From Candidatus Fonsibacter sp. (GTDB taxonomy: Bacteria > Pseudomonadota > Alphaproteobacteria > Pelagibacterales > Pelagibacteraceae), in NCBI GenBank assembly GCA_009693745.1, contig SHWR01000025.1, forward strand, positions 1-14,833: a stretch of DNA of 14,833 bases, written 5' to 3'. Below are positions 6,728-14,833 of the stretch, one piece after another. Both the position numbers and the translations under genes were made by a program. Numbering within the stretch: position 1 is the stretch's first letter; each line of letters opens with the position of its first letter. The notes below the pieces were generated by a model that was not told the DNA's origin, did no database searches, and worked only from the letters and a program-made list of their open reading frames with translations.

Positions 6728-7714
6728 ATGAGAAAAAAAATATCACTTATAGGATCAGGACAAATTGGTGGGACTTTAGCACATTTAATTTCTTTAAAAG
6801 AATTAGGCGATGTAGTTATTTTTGATATTTTATCAGGACTACCGGAGGGTAAATCTTTAGATATTGCACAATCTGGAGCGGTTGAACGTTTTAATGTAAA
6901 TCTGAAAGGAACAATAAATTATGCTGATATTACAAATTCAGACGTAATTATTGTAACTGCAGGTGTTCCAAGAAAAGAAGGAATGAGCAGAGATGATCTT
7001 TTAGGAATTAATTCAAAAGTTATGAGACAAGTCGGAGAAGGAATAAAAAAATATTCTCCAAATGCTTTTGTAATTTGCATTACTAATCCTTTAGACGTTA
7101 TGGTTTTGGCATTGCAAAAATACTCAGGTCTACCAGCTGAAAAGGTAGTTGGTATGGCTGGAGTTTTGGACTCTTCTCGTTTTAGATTATTTTTATCTGA
7201 AGAATTTAAAGTATCTATTGAAGATGTAACTGCTTTTGTTTTAGGAGGGCATGGAGATAAAATGGTTCCGCTAGCTAGATATTCAACAGTTGCAGGAATA
7301 CCAATTCCAGATTTAATAAATATGAATTGGTCTACTAAAGAAAGAATAGATAAAATTATTCAAAGGACTCGTGATGGAGGAGCAGAAATAGTTAAGTTGT
7401 TAAAAACAGGCTCTGCCTACTATGCTCCAGCAAGTGCAGCAATTGAAATGGCAGAAGCTTTTTTAAAAGATAAAAAGAAAATTTTACCATGCGCAGCATA
7501 TTTAGATGGAGAATATGGAGTGAGCGATCTTTATGTTGGAGTACCTGTTGTTATTGGCGCGAAAGGTGTTGAAAAAATAATTGAGATTAAATTTAATCCT
7601 GAAGAAAAAGATATGTTTTTAAAATCTGTTGACTCAGTTAAAAAACTTACTTTAGATCTTTTCAAACTCGATTCAGAAGTTGCAAAAATAAAAACTGTTA
7701 AGCCTAAGTATTAG
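6728..7714 (+). CDS. mdh: Malate dehydrogenase (LDH-like type)
   Basis: Mdh interconverts malate and oxaloacetate with NAD+, the last step of the TCA cycle. I start it at the ATG 5 bp after the mmsA stop, giving 328 residues that begin MRKKISLIGSGQIGGTLAHL. An earlier in-frame ATG at 6668 would add 20 unrelated residues and overlap mmsA. The NAD-binding loop GSGQIGG is at 9-15, with the acidic D33 ending the second strand. R82 and R88 lie in the substrate loop VPRKEGMSRDDL. Further marks are ITNPLDVMV (118-126), the D148/R151 pair in LDSSRFR and the catalytic H175 in GGHGDKMVPL. This is the lactate-dehydrogenase-like MDH used by alphaproteobacteria, not the E. coli type. The arginine in the substrate loop argues for malate over lactate. 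No Shine-Dalgarno sequence is visible. sucC follows 6 bp after the stop, matching the widespread alphaproteobacterial mdh-sucCD order. Confidence 0.96.
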   Translation: MRKKISLIGSGQIGGTLAHLISLKELGDVVIFDILSGLPEGKSLDIAQSGAVERFNVNLKGTINYADITNSDVIIVTAGVPRKEGMSRDDLLGINSKVMRQVGEGIKKYSPNAFVICITNPLDVMVLALQKYSGLPAEKVVGMAGVLDSSRFRLFLSEEFKVSIEDVTAFVLGGHGDKMVPLARYSTVAGIPIPDLINMNWSTKERIDKIIQRTRDGGAEIVKLLKTGSAYYAPASAAIEMAEAFLKDKKKILPCAAYLDGEYGVSDLYVGVPVVIGAKGVEKIIEIKFNPEEKDMFLKSVDSVKKLTLDLFKLDSEVAKIKTVKPKY

Positions 7715-7720
7715 TTTTTC

Positions 7721-8881
7721 ATGAATATACATGAGCATCAGGCAAAGGACTTATTAAAAAAATTTGGTGCGCCCGTTTCTAAAGGGGTTGTTATTTTTTC
7801 TTTAGATGAAATCGATGAAAAAATTAAAGAATTAAATACAAATATTTATGTTGTAAAAGCACAAATTCATGCTGGCGGAAGAGGAAAAGCTGGAGGTGTA
7901 AAATTAGTTAAAACTATAGATGAATTAAAGCAAAAAAGTAAAGAGTTGCTTGGAAAAGTACTTGTAACTCACCAGACAGGGCCACAAGGTAGAGAAGTAA
8001 AAAGATTATACATTGAAGAAGCGTTCGATATTCAGAAAGAATTTTATTTATCATGTTTAGTAGATAGAGCATCTTCAAAGATTGCGTTTATCTCTAGCGC
8101 AGAAGGCGGAATGGATGTTGAAGAAGTAGCACAAAAAACTCCAGAAAAAATTATTACAACACGAGTTTCATTATCATTAAAATTAAAAGAAGAAGATTTA
8201 GAACTAATTGTAAAACCTTTTAATCTTCAAGGAGATCAAAAAAATCAGGCAAAAAAAGTAGCGCAATCTTTATATGATACTCTAATTAATACGGACGCTA
8301 GTTTGATTGAGATTAATCCCTTAATTCTTACCACTCAAAATCAAATTAAGTGCCTAGATGCTAAAATTAACTTTGATGATAATGCAATTTTTAGACATCC
8401 AGAAATTAAAACATTAAGAGATTTAAACGAAGAAGATCCAATGGAGATCGAAGCTAGCAAGTATGAATTGGCTTATATTAAGTTAGATGGAAAAATTGGT
8501 TGCATGGTTAATGGCGCTGGTCTTGCAATGGCTACTATGGATATTATTAAACTTTATGGTTCAGAGCCAGCAAATTTTTTAGATGTTGGTGGCGGAGCAA
8601 CAAAAGAAAAAGTATCAGCTGCTTTTAAAATAATTTTATCTGATAAGAACGTTAAAGGAATTTTAATTAATATTTTTGGGGGGATTATGCGTTGTGATAT
8701 TATCGCCCAAGGAGTTGTTGATGCTGCTAAAGAAGTAGATTTAAAAATTCCCTTAGTTGTAAGACTGGCGGGCACAAATGTTGATCAAGGAAAAGAAATT
8801 TTAAAAAAGTCAGGACTAACAATTATTTCCGCAGATAATTTGTCCGACGCTGCTAAAAAAATTGTTGAGGCAACAGTATAA
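7721..8881 (+). CDS. sucC: Succinate-CoA ligase (ADP-forming) subunit beta
   Basis: SucC with SucD converts succinyl-CoA, phosphate and ADP to succinate, CoA and ATP, the substrate-level phosphorylation step of the TCA cycle. The beta subunit supplies the nucleotide-binding ATP-grasp domain and the succinate site. At 386 residues it has the usual length. Marks are the N-terminal MNIHEHQAKDLLKKFG, the nucleotide loop HAGGRGKAGGVKL (50-62), the metal-ligand region EINPL (197-201) with D213, NGAGLAMATMD (264-274), FLDVGGGA (286-293), and INIFGGIMRCD (316-326), at the subunit interface. The start ATG lies 6 bp after mdh and leaves the family N-terminus intact. The TAA overlaps the sucD ATG by one base, fitting the need for equal amounts of both subunits. 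The nucleotide specificity (ADP versus GDP) is assumed from the bacterial family and not read from a diagnostic residue. Confidence 0.97.
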   Translation: MNIHEHQAKDLLKKFGAPVSKGVVIFSLDEIDEKIKELNTNIYVVKAQIHAGGRGKAGGVKLVKTIDELKQKSKELLGKVLVTHQTGPQGREVKRLYIEEAFDIQKEFYLSCLVDRASSKIAFISSAEGGMDVEEVAQKTPEKIITTRVSLSLKLKEEDLELIVKPFNLQGDQKNQAKKVAQSLYDTLINTDASLIEINPLILTTQNQIKCLDAKINFDDNAIFRHPEIKTLRDLNEEDPMEIEASKYELAYIKLDGKIGCMVNGAGLAMATMDIIKLYGSEPANFLDVGGGATKEKVSAAFKIILSDKNVKGILINIFGGIMRCDIIAQGVVDAAKEVDLKIPLVVRLAGTNVDQGKEILKKSGLTIISADNLSDAAKKIVEATV

Positions 8882-9756
8882 TGTCAGTTTTGATTAATAA
8901 AAAAACAAAAGTTATTTGTCAGGGGTTTACGGGAAAGCATGGAACTTTTCATTCTGAACAGGCTATCGCTTATGGCACTAATTTAGTTGGGGGCATTACT
9001 CCTAAAAAAGGAGGACAAACATATTTAGGTCGACCAGTTTTTAATACTGTTGCAGAAGCTGTCGACAAAGTTAACCCAGATGCAACAATGATTTATGTAC
9101 CAGCCCCATATGCTGCTGCTGCTATCATCGAAGCGTTAGATAGTAAAATTCCTTTGATTGTTTGCATTACAGAGGGAATTCCAGTTCTTGATATGATAAA
9201 AGTTAAAGAAAAATTAATTAAATCTCAAAGTAGATTGATTGGTCCAAATTGCCCAGGAATTATTACACCGGGCGAATGTAAAATTGGAATTATGCCTGGT
9301 CATATTCATAAAAAAGGATCAGTTGGAATAGTATCAAGATCTGGAACTTTAACCTATGAAGCCGTAGCTCAAACTACTGCATTAGGATTAGGTCAGTCTA
9401 CATGCATAGGAATTGGAGGCGATCCAATAAATGGTACAAATTTTATTGATTGTTTGGAATTATTTTTACAAGACGATGAAACACAATCTATTATTATGAT
9501 TGGTGAAATCGGAGGGAGCGCAGAGGAAGAAGCTGCAGAATTCATCAAAAATTCAAAAACTAAAAAACCAGTAGTTGGATTTATTGCAGGGGTAACAGCA
9601 CCCCCAGGAAGAAGAATGGGTCATGCTGGAGCTATTATTTCGGGTGGAAAAGGGCTTGCTAAAGATAAGATAGAAATAATGAAGATTTGTGGAATAACAG
9701 TTGCAAATTCACCTGCAGATATTGGCAAAACTTTATTTGACAAAATTAAAACATAA
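8881..9756 (+). CDS. sucD: Succinate-CoA ligase subunit alpha
   Basis: SucD is the alpha subunit of succinyl-CoA synthetase. It binds CoA and carries the phosphohistidine intermediate. The 291-residue protein has the CoA-binding N-terminal domain with GFTGKHGTFHSEQAI (15-29), VGGITPKKGGQTYLGRPVF, ITEGIPVLD (97-104), GPNCPGIITPGECKIGIMPG (121-140) and the catalytic H248 in GRRMGHAGAIISGGKG. E209 in MIGEIGGSAEEEAAE is at the family position that interacts with the histidine. The ATG overlaps the sucC stop. A GAGG at 8867-8870, ten bases before the ATG, is a possible though slightly distant ribosome site; otherwise translation may be coupled to sucC. A 25-bp gap separates it from sucA. Confidence 0.98.
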   Translation: MSVLINKKTKVICQGFTGKHGTFHSEQAIAYGTNLVGGITPKKGGQTYLGRPVFNTVAEAVDKVNPDATMIYVPAPYAAAAIIEALDSKIPLIVCITEGIPVLDMIKVKEKLIKSQSRLIGPNCPGIITPGECKIGIMPGHIHKKGSVGIVSRSGTLTYEAVAQTTALGLGQSTCIGIGGDPINGTNFIDCLELFLQDDETQSIIMIGEIGGSAEEEAAEFIKNSKTKKPVVGFIAGVTAPPGRRMGHAGAIISGGKGLAKDKIEIMKICGITVANSPADIGKTLFDKIKT

Positions 9757-9781
9757 TATTTTACTACCCAGATATAATTAA

Positions 9782-12721
9782 ATGTCCTCAGAGCAAAATA
9801 ACATCATTTTCAAAAAAACTTCTTTTTTATCAGGAACAAACTCTTCTTATATTGAAAAGCTTTATGCGAAATATGTAGAAAATCCGACTAGCATTCCAGA
9901 TAGTTGGAAGCAATTTTTTGAAGGATTAAATGATTCAAAAGATAACATTATTGAAAGCCAAGGTCCTAGTTGGGCACCAAAAAACATAAAAACTATATTA
10001 AATGGTGATTTAGATTTATATGAAAAATACTTACCAAAAAATTTAAATGGAGATTCTATAAAACAGAAAATAACTGAAAATAAAATAAGATCCGGAGACG
10101 AAAAATTAGACGTTGAAAGAGCAACTGTAGATTCTATTAGAGCTATTATGATGATTAGAGCTTATAGAATTAGAGGTCATTTAATTGCAGACTTAGATCC
10201 TTTAGACCTTCATCAAAATAATTATCACCCAGAATTAAATCCAGAAACATATGGTTTTGTAAAAGAAGACAGAAATAGAAAAATATTTTTAGATAAATTT
10301 TTAGGATTAGATTATGCAAATATAAATGAAATATTAGAACTTCTTTTAAAAACTTATTCATCAAGAATTGGAATAGAGTTTATGCATATGTCTGACCCAG
10401 AAGAAAAGAGATGGGTCCAAGAAAGAATTGAAGGAAAAGGTAAAGAAGCCTCCTTTTCTCAGCAAGGTAAAAAAGCAATTTTTAAAAAAATTGTTGAAGC
10501 AGAAGGTTTTGAAACTTATTGTCATACAAAATTTGTAGGAACAAAAAGATTTGGATTAGATGGATGTGAATCTTTAATTCCAGCTTTAGAACAAATTATT
10601 AAGGTTGGAGGTAATTTAGGCGTTAAAGAAATAAAAATTGGAATGCCACACAGGGGCAGACTAAATATACTTGCAAACGTTATTCAAAAACCATTTAAAA
10701 AAATATTTAAAGAGTTCTCAGGAGACCCAGGGCCAGAAACAGGCGGTGTCTCGGGAGACGTGAAATATCACTTGGGTGCATCGGCAGACAGAGAGTTTGA
10801 TGGTAATAAAGTTCATGTAAGTTTAACTGCTAATCCATCACATTTAGAAGCTGTAAATCCAGTTGTTTTGGGTCAAGCTAGAGCTAAGCAGTTTTTTCAT
10901 AATGATCCTGAAAGAGTAAAAGTTATTCCGATACTCATTCACGGTGACGCAGCATTTGCAGGTCAGGGAATTGTTGCCGAATGTTTTGCTATGTCAGGAC
11001 TAAAAGGACATAATACCGGAGGAACAATCCATATTATTGTTAATAACCAAATTGGTTTTACGACCAGTCCATCCTATGCGAGATCTTCACCCTACCCTTC
11101 TGAAGTTGCAAAAATGGTTCAAGCTCCAATATTTCATGTGAATGGAGATGATCCTGAGTCGGTTGTTTATTGCGCTCGAATTGCAACGGAATATAGACAG
11201 AAATTTAAAAGAGACGTTGTTATAGATATTATTTGTTATCGAAGATTTGGTCATAACGAAGGAGATGAACCTTCTTTTACTCAACCTTTAATGTACAAAA
11301 AAATTAAAATACACCCAACAACCCTTACTATTTATGGTGAACAACTCATCAAAGAAGGAGTTTTAAACAAAGATGAAGTTCATCAGGAAAAACATGATTT
11401 TAAAAATTATTTAGATGAAGAGTTTAATGGATCTAAAAATTATATACCCAACCAAGTCGACTGGTTTACTGGTTCGTGGTCAAAATTTACCACCGAGTTT
11501 GGATCTGATCGCAGAGGCATTACAGGAGTTGATATAGATTTAATTCGAGAAGCTGAAAAGGCAATTTGTAAACTTCCAGAAAATCTTAGTTTTCATTCAA
11601 CAATAAAAAGATTGTTTGATGCAAAAAAAAAGATGTTCGAGACAGGAAAAGGATTTGACTGGGCTACTGCTGAAAGTTTAGCCTTTGGAACATTATTATT
11701 AGAAGGATACCCAGTAAGGCTTGTAGGACAAGATTCATCAAGAGGTACTTTTAGTCAAAGACATGCTTCAGTATTAGATCAAAATACTGGAGAAAAATAT
11801 TACCCTCTAAAAAATCTTTCACCAAAACAAGCCCAGTTTGAAGCAATTGATAGTTTTTTATCTGAGTTTGGAGTTTTAGGATTTGAATATGGATACTCAT
11901 TATCCGCCCCAGACACATTAGTTGTATGGGAAGCTCAATTTGGCGATTTTGCTAACGGTGCCCAAATTATTATTGATCAATTTATTACCTCTGGAGAAAA
12001 AAAATGGACTCGAGCAAGTGGACTAGTAATGCTTCTTCCACATGGGTATGAAGGTCAAGGTCCAGAGCATTCATCAGCGAGAATTGAAAGATATTTGCAG
12101 GCTTGTGCACAAGAAAATTTACAAGTAGTTAATTGCACAACTCCAGCAAATTACTTTCATTTATTAAGAAGACAAATTCATAGAAAATTTAGAAAACCAC
12201 TTATTGTTTTTTCTCCAAAATCTTTATTGCGCCACAAGAAATGTGTTTCTGAAGTTGAAGATTTTTTTCCTCAAAATTCTTTTCATAGAATATTACCTGA
12301 TCATGCAGAGTTCCCTGAGTATAATTTAATTAAATTAGTTAAAGATGATGAAATTGAGCGTGTCGTTCTTTGTTCTGGAAAAATTTATTTTGAAATTTCT
12401 GAAAAGAGAGAAATTATAAGAAATCCGAAAGTTCAATTATTAAGAATTGAGCAATTATATCCATTCCCAGTCAGAAAATTAGGTAGTTTTTTAAAAAGAT
12501 TCAAAAATGCTAAAGAAATAGTCTGGTGCCAAGAGGAGCCAGAAAATATGGGCGCTTGGAGTTTTGTTGAAAAATATATCAATTGGACATTGCATTCAAC
12601 TAAGGCCAAATCTAAAAAAGTCCAATATGTTGGTAGAAAACCTTCTGCTTCAACGGCTACCGGATTTTTAAAAAAACATGTACAACAACAGGACGATATA
12701 ATATCAAAAGTACTTTCATAA
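9782..12721 (+). CDS. sucA: 2-oxoglutarate dehydrogenase E1 component
   Basis: SucA is the thiamine-diphosphate-dependent E1 of the 2-oxoglutarate dehydrogenase complex. It decarboxylates 2-oxoglutarate and transfers the succinyl group to the lipoyl arm of SucB. The 979-residue length is normal. The N-terminal E2-binding segment SSYIEKLYAKYVENPTSIPD (21-40) is present, then a flexible stretch, then the helical IRAIMMIRAYRIRGHLIADL (119-138). Active-site marks are RFGLDG (256-261), H290 in GMPHRGRLN, H354 in TANPSHLEAVNPV, and the ThDP/Mg motif from HGDAAFAGQG (D389) to NNQIGFTT (N422). The C-terminal transketolase-like part includes SSRGTFSQRHA, WEAQFGDFANGAQIIIDQF and LPHGYEGQGPEHSSARIER, all standard. 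The start fits the family N-terminus. No Shine-Dalgarno sequence is visible. sucB follows after 4 bp. Pyruvate E1 is excluded by the length and motifs. Confidence 0.98.
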   Translation: MSSEQNNIIFKKTSFLSGTNSSYIEKLYAKYVENPTSIPDSWKQFFEGLNDSKDNIIESQGPSWAPKNIKTILNGDLDLYEKYLPKNLNGDSIKQKITENKIRSGDEKLDVERATVDSIRAIMMIRAYRIRGHLIADLDPLDLHQNNYHPELNPETYGFVKEDRNRKIFLDKFLGLDYANINEILELLLKTYSSRIGIEFMHMSDPEEKRWVQERIEGKGKEASFSQQGKKAIFKKIVEAEGFETYCHTKFVGTKRFGLDGCESLIPALEQIIKVGGNLGVKEIKIGMPHRGRLNILANVIQKPFKKIFKEFSGDPGPETGGVSGDVKYHLGASADREFDGNKVHVSLTANPSHLEAVNPVVLGQARAKQFFHNDPERVKVIPILIHGDAAFAGQGIVAECFAMSGLKGHNTGGTIHIIVNNQIGFTTSPSYARSSPYPSEVAKMVQAPIFHVNGDDPESVVYCARIATEYRQKFKRDVVIDIICYRRFGHNEGDEPSFTQPLMYKKIKIHPTTLTIYGEQLIKEGVLNKDEVHQEKHDFKNYLDEEFNGSKNYIPNQVDWFTGSWSKFTTEFGSDRRGITGVDIDLIREAEKAICKLPENLSFHSTIKRLFDAKKKMFETGKGFDWATAESLAFGTLLLEGYPVRLVGQDSSRGTFSQRHASVLDQNTGEKYYPLKNLSPKQAQFEAIDSFLSEFGVLGFEYGYSLSAPDTLVVWEAQFGDFANGAQIIIDQFITSGEKKWTRASGLVMLLPHGYEGQGPEHSSARIERYLQACAQENLQVVNCTTPANYFHLLRRQIHRKFRKPLIVFSPKSLLRHKKCVSEVEDFFPQNSFHRILPDHAEFPEYNLIKLVKDDEIERVVLCSGKIYFEISEKREIIRNPKVQLLRIEQLYPFPVRKLGSFLKRFKNAKEIVWCQEEPENMGAWSFVEKYINWTLHSTKAKSKKVQYVGRKPSASTATGFLKKHVQQQDDIISKVLS

Positions 12722-12725
12722 AATA

Positions 12726-13904
12726 ATGTCAAAAGATTTAGTAGTACCAACACTTGGTGAGTCAGTTACGGAAGCGACTGTTTCTAAATGGCTTAAACAA
12801 GTTGGAGATACAGTTAAAGTTGATGAACCAATTGTTGAATTGGAAACAGATAAAGTTAGTGTAGCTGTGCCCTCACCAGAATCAGGTATTTTGTCAGAAA
12901 TTAAAATTCAAGCTGGATCCACGGTTAACGTCGGGGCAATTTTAGGTTCGATTGGCTCAGGAACCGCAAGTATTAATAATGAAGAAGTTAAGTCTTTAAA
13001 ACCTAAAATAGGATTAGTAGTCGAAAACAAAATTTTATCAGATAAAAAAGAAATATTATCTCCAGCAGTAAAAAGAATAGTAGAAGAAAAAAAAATTAAT
13101 ATCAGCGCAATAAGTGGATCAGGAAGAGATGGAAGAATCTTAAAAGGAGACTTGTTAGAATTTATGGGATTACCCTCGTCTCCTTCTAAAGCAAGAGTTA
13201 ACAATGGAGATGAAGAGAGAGTTAAAATGACTCGACTAAGATCAACCATCGCTAAGAGATTAAAAGAGGCTCAAAATAATGCAGCGATGCTAACGACCTT
13301 CAATGAAATTGATATGACGAGAATTATTGAAATGAGAACTGAATATAAAGAGGGTTTTCAAAAAAGATATGGGGTGAAATTAGGATTCATGTCATTCTTT
13401 GTAAGAGCTTGTGTGGAAGCTTTAAAAGCTTTTCCAGTGATTAATGCAGAAATTCAACAAGATGAAATTGTTTACAAAAATTATTATAATATAGGTGTCG
13501 CTGTTGGAACAGAAAAAGGATTAGTCGTTCCAGTAGTTAGAGACGCTGATGAATTATCATTTGCAGATATTGAAAAACAAATTATTACCCTAGGCGAAAA
13601 AGCAAAAACCGGACAATTGTCTATTGAAGAACTTCAGGGTGGAACTTTTACAATTACGAATGGTGGAATTTATGGTTCGATGTTATCAACTCCAATACTA
13701 AATCCTCCACAATCAGGGGTATTAGGTATGCATAATATTGTTCAAAGAGCAGTTGTTGTTGAAGAAAAAGTCGAAGTTAGACCTATTATGTATTTAGCCT
13801 TGTCTTATGATCATAGAATTATTGATGGAAAAGATGCTGTGTCATTTTTAGTAAGAGTTAAAGAATATTTAGAAGATCCAAGAAGACTTTTTTTAAATTT
13901 ATAA
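12726..13904 (+). CDS. sucB: Dihydrolipoyllysine-residue succinyltransferase (E2 of 2-oxoglutarate dehydrogenase)
   Basis: SucB forms the core of the 2-oxoglutarate dehydrogenase complex and moves the succinyl group from its lipoyl arm to CoA. The 392-residue protein has three domains in the usual order. The lipoyl domain covers about 1-78, with lipoyl-lysine K43 in ETDKVSV. The E1/E3-binding domain covers about 110-146 (LSPAVKRIVEEKKI to GRDGRILKGDLLEF). The catalytic domain covers about 165-392, with H363 and D367 in SYDHRIIDGKDAV. It is a little shorter than many alphaproteobacterial SucB proteins. The first linker, about 79-109, is Lys/Glu/Asn/Ile-rich with a single proline and one alanine, instead of the usual Ala/Pro-rich hinge. 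A single lipoyl domain fits SucB rather than the pyruvate E2, as does its place between sucA and lpd. The ATG lies 4 bp after sucA with no clear Shine-Dalgarno sequence. Confidence 0.97.
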   Translation: MSKDLVVPTLGESVTEATVSKWLKQVGDTVKVDEPIVELETDKVSVAVPSPESGILSEIKIQAGSTVNVGAILGSIGSGTASINNEEVKSLKPKIGLVVENKILSDKKEILSPAVKRIVEEKKINISAISGSGRDGRILKGDLLEFMGLPSSPSKARVNNGDEERVKMTRLRSTIAKRLKEAQNNAAMLTTFNEIDMTRIIEMRTEYKEGFQKRYGVKLGFMSFFVRACVEALKAFPVINAEIQQDEIVYKNYYNIGVAVGTEKGLVVPVVRDADELSFADIEKQIITLGEKAKTGQLSIEELQGGTFTITNGGIYGSMLSTPILNPPQSGVLGMHNIVQRAVVVEEKVEVRPIMYLALSYDHRIIDGKDAVSFLVRVKEYLEDPRRLFLNL

Positions 13905-13907
13905 TTC

Positions 13908-14833
13908 ATGGAAGAGTTTGATTTTTTAGTTATAGGAGGAGGTCCCAGCGGGTACGTTGGAGCAATTAGAGCGGCTCAACTAGGGTTAAAAACTGCATGT
14001 ATTGAATCTAGAGGAACATTAGGAGGCACCTGTCTTAATGTTGGCTGTATACCTTCCAAAGCTTTATTACATTCATCAGATCTTTATAGAAAAGCAAAAA
14101 ATGAATTTAAAAATATAGGTATTAATATTAATGAGCCATCATTAGATCTAGCAAAAATGATGAGTCATAAAGCAAAGGGTGTAGATGGACTTACTAAGGG
14201 AATAGAATTTTTATTTAAAAAAAATAAAGTTACTTACATTAAAGGTTTTGGATCTTTTAAAGATAAAAATACAATATCAGTCACAGATCAGTCTAATAAC
14301 CAAAAAGATTACAAATTTAAAAATGCAATTATAGCAACTGGCTCTGTTCCAATTTCTTTACCAAATATAGAAATCGATGAAAAAATAGTGGTATCTTCAA
14401 CAGGAGCATTAAATTTGACATCTGTTCCTAAAAAATTTGTTGTTATTGGTGCTGGTTATATTGGATTGGAGATGGGTTCTGTATGGTTAAGATTAGGATC
14501 GGAAGTTCATGTTGTAGAATACTTAGATTATATAACTCCAGGCATAGATAGAGAAGTAGCGGATGCTTTTTTAAAAATATTACAAAAACAAGGAATGCAA
14601 TTTAATCTATCAACAAAAGTCATTGGTGTTAAAAAAAATAAAAATGGTGCTAGAATTACAGTTGAGAAGAACGGCGTTAAGAGTGATATTGATTGTGATG
14701 TAGTTTTAATGTCAGTGGGGCGAAAGCCTAATACCACAGGACTAAATCTTGAAAAGATTGGAGTAAAATTAGACTCAAAAGGAGGAATAGAAATAGATCA
14801 TAAATATAAAACTAATTTAGATAATATTTATGC
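13908..14833 (+). CDS. lpd: Dihydrolipoyl dehydrogenase E3 (3' end outside window)
   Basis: Lpd reoxidises the dihydrolipoyl arm of SucB with NAD+ and is often shared with the pyruvate dehydrogenase and glycine cleavage systems. The frame opens with an ATG 3 bp after the sucB stop and stays open to the window end, giving 308 of the roughly 465 residues expected. The FAD-binding motif GGGPSGYVGAIRAAQLG covers residues 10-26. The redox-active disulfide C42/C47 lies in GGTCLNVGCIPSK. ATGS is at 143-146, the NAD-binding motif GAGYIGLEMGSVWLRLGSEV at 181-200, and SVGRKPNT at 269-276. The C-terminal dimerisation domain with the HAHPT-type active-site histidine lies beyond the window and cannot be judged. 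Position after sucB marks it as the E3 of this complex. Disulfide spacing and the GTCLNVGCIPSK form separate it from glutathione or mercuric reductases. Confidence 0.95.
   Translation, partial: MEEFDFLVIGGGPSGYVGAIRAAQLGLKTACIESRGTLGGTCLNVGCIPSKALLHSSDLYRKAKNEFKNIGININEPSLDLAKMMSHKAKGVDGLTKGIEFLFKKNKVTYIKGFGSFKDKNTISVTDQSNNQKDYKFKNAIIATGSVPISLPNIEIDEKIVVSSTGALNLTSVPKKFVVIGAGYIGLEMGSVWLRLGSEVHVVEYLDYITPGIDREVADAFLKILQKQGMQFNLSTKVIGVKKNKNGARITVEKNGVKSDIDCDVVLMSVGRKPNTTGLNLEKIGVKLDSKGGIEIDHKYKTNLDNIY

Noticed and set aside
9737..9778. TTGACA (9737-9742) and TATAAT (9773-9778) before sucA, as a promoter
   Set aside because: The spacer is 30 bp, far from 17, and a start after TATAAT would fall at or past the sucA ATG (9782). 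No suitable -35 lies 17 bp before the TATAAT.
12908..13249. 113-codon minus-strand open frame within sucB
   Set aside because: Shadow of the sucB coding sequence: Ser/Leu/Ile-rich, low-complexity translation with no family resemblance.
1..14833. CRISPR array, insertion sequence, tRNA/rRNA, prophage, or a novel defence or mobile system
   Set aside because: The window is almost completely filled by 13 recognised metabolic genes on one strand; no tandem or spaced repeats, transposase, RNA gene or unknown protein was seen.

Overview
The window is a dense, one-directional block of central-metabolism genes from a very AT-rich bacterium. Gene content, gene order and protein style point to an alphaproteobacterium of the SAR11 (Candidatus Pelagibacter) type. 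The signs are strong A/T third-position bias, AGA as the dominant arginine codon, Lys/Ile/Asn-rich proteins that keep canonical alphaproteobacterial motifs, the LDH-like malate dehydrogenase, and almost no space between genes. The SAR11 assignment is an inference from these traits. No marker gene is present, and another streamlined AT-rich alphaproteobacterium is possible.

Layout, all on the + strand. (1) 1-1887: the 3' part of leuB (leucine synthesis), directly abutting asd (entry to lysine, threonine, methionine and isoleucine synthesis). (2) 1895-5167: sdhC, sdhD, sdhA, sdhB (succinate dehydrogenase, complex II), joined by 1-4 base overlaps. (3) 5168-5225: the only intergenic gap over 30 bp, holding a candidate promoter and a small inverted repeat. 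(4) 5226-6722: mmsA, a CoA-acylating (methyl)malonate-semialdehyde dehydrogenase. (5) 6728-14833: mdh, sucC, sucD, sucA, sucB and the 5' part of lpd, i.e. malate dehydrogenase, succinyl-CoA synthetase and the complete 2-oxoglutarate dehydrogenase complex.

Together the genes cover the TCA-cycle arc 2-oxoglutarate -> succinyl-CoA -> succinate -> fumarate, plus malate -> oxaloacetate. Fumarase, citrate synthase, aconitase and isocitrate dehydrogenase are not in the window. mmsA can feed acetyl-CoA and propionyl-CoA toward the same cycle from semialdehydes. All 13 genes look intact where visible. The first (leuB) and last (lpd) are cut only by the window edges.

I found no RNA genes, mobile elements, CRISPR arrays, prophage remains, defence genes or unknown proteins, and no evidence for an undescribed system. 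The points worth a second look are modest: the mmsA upstream region with its possible near-leaderless promoter, the placement of mmsA inside the TCA cluster, a divergent motif in Asd, an unusual SucB linker, and the general lack of Shine-Dalgarno sequences.
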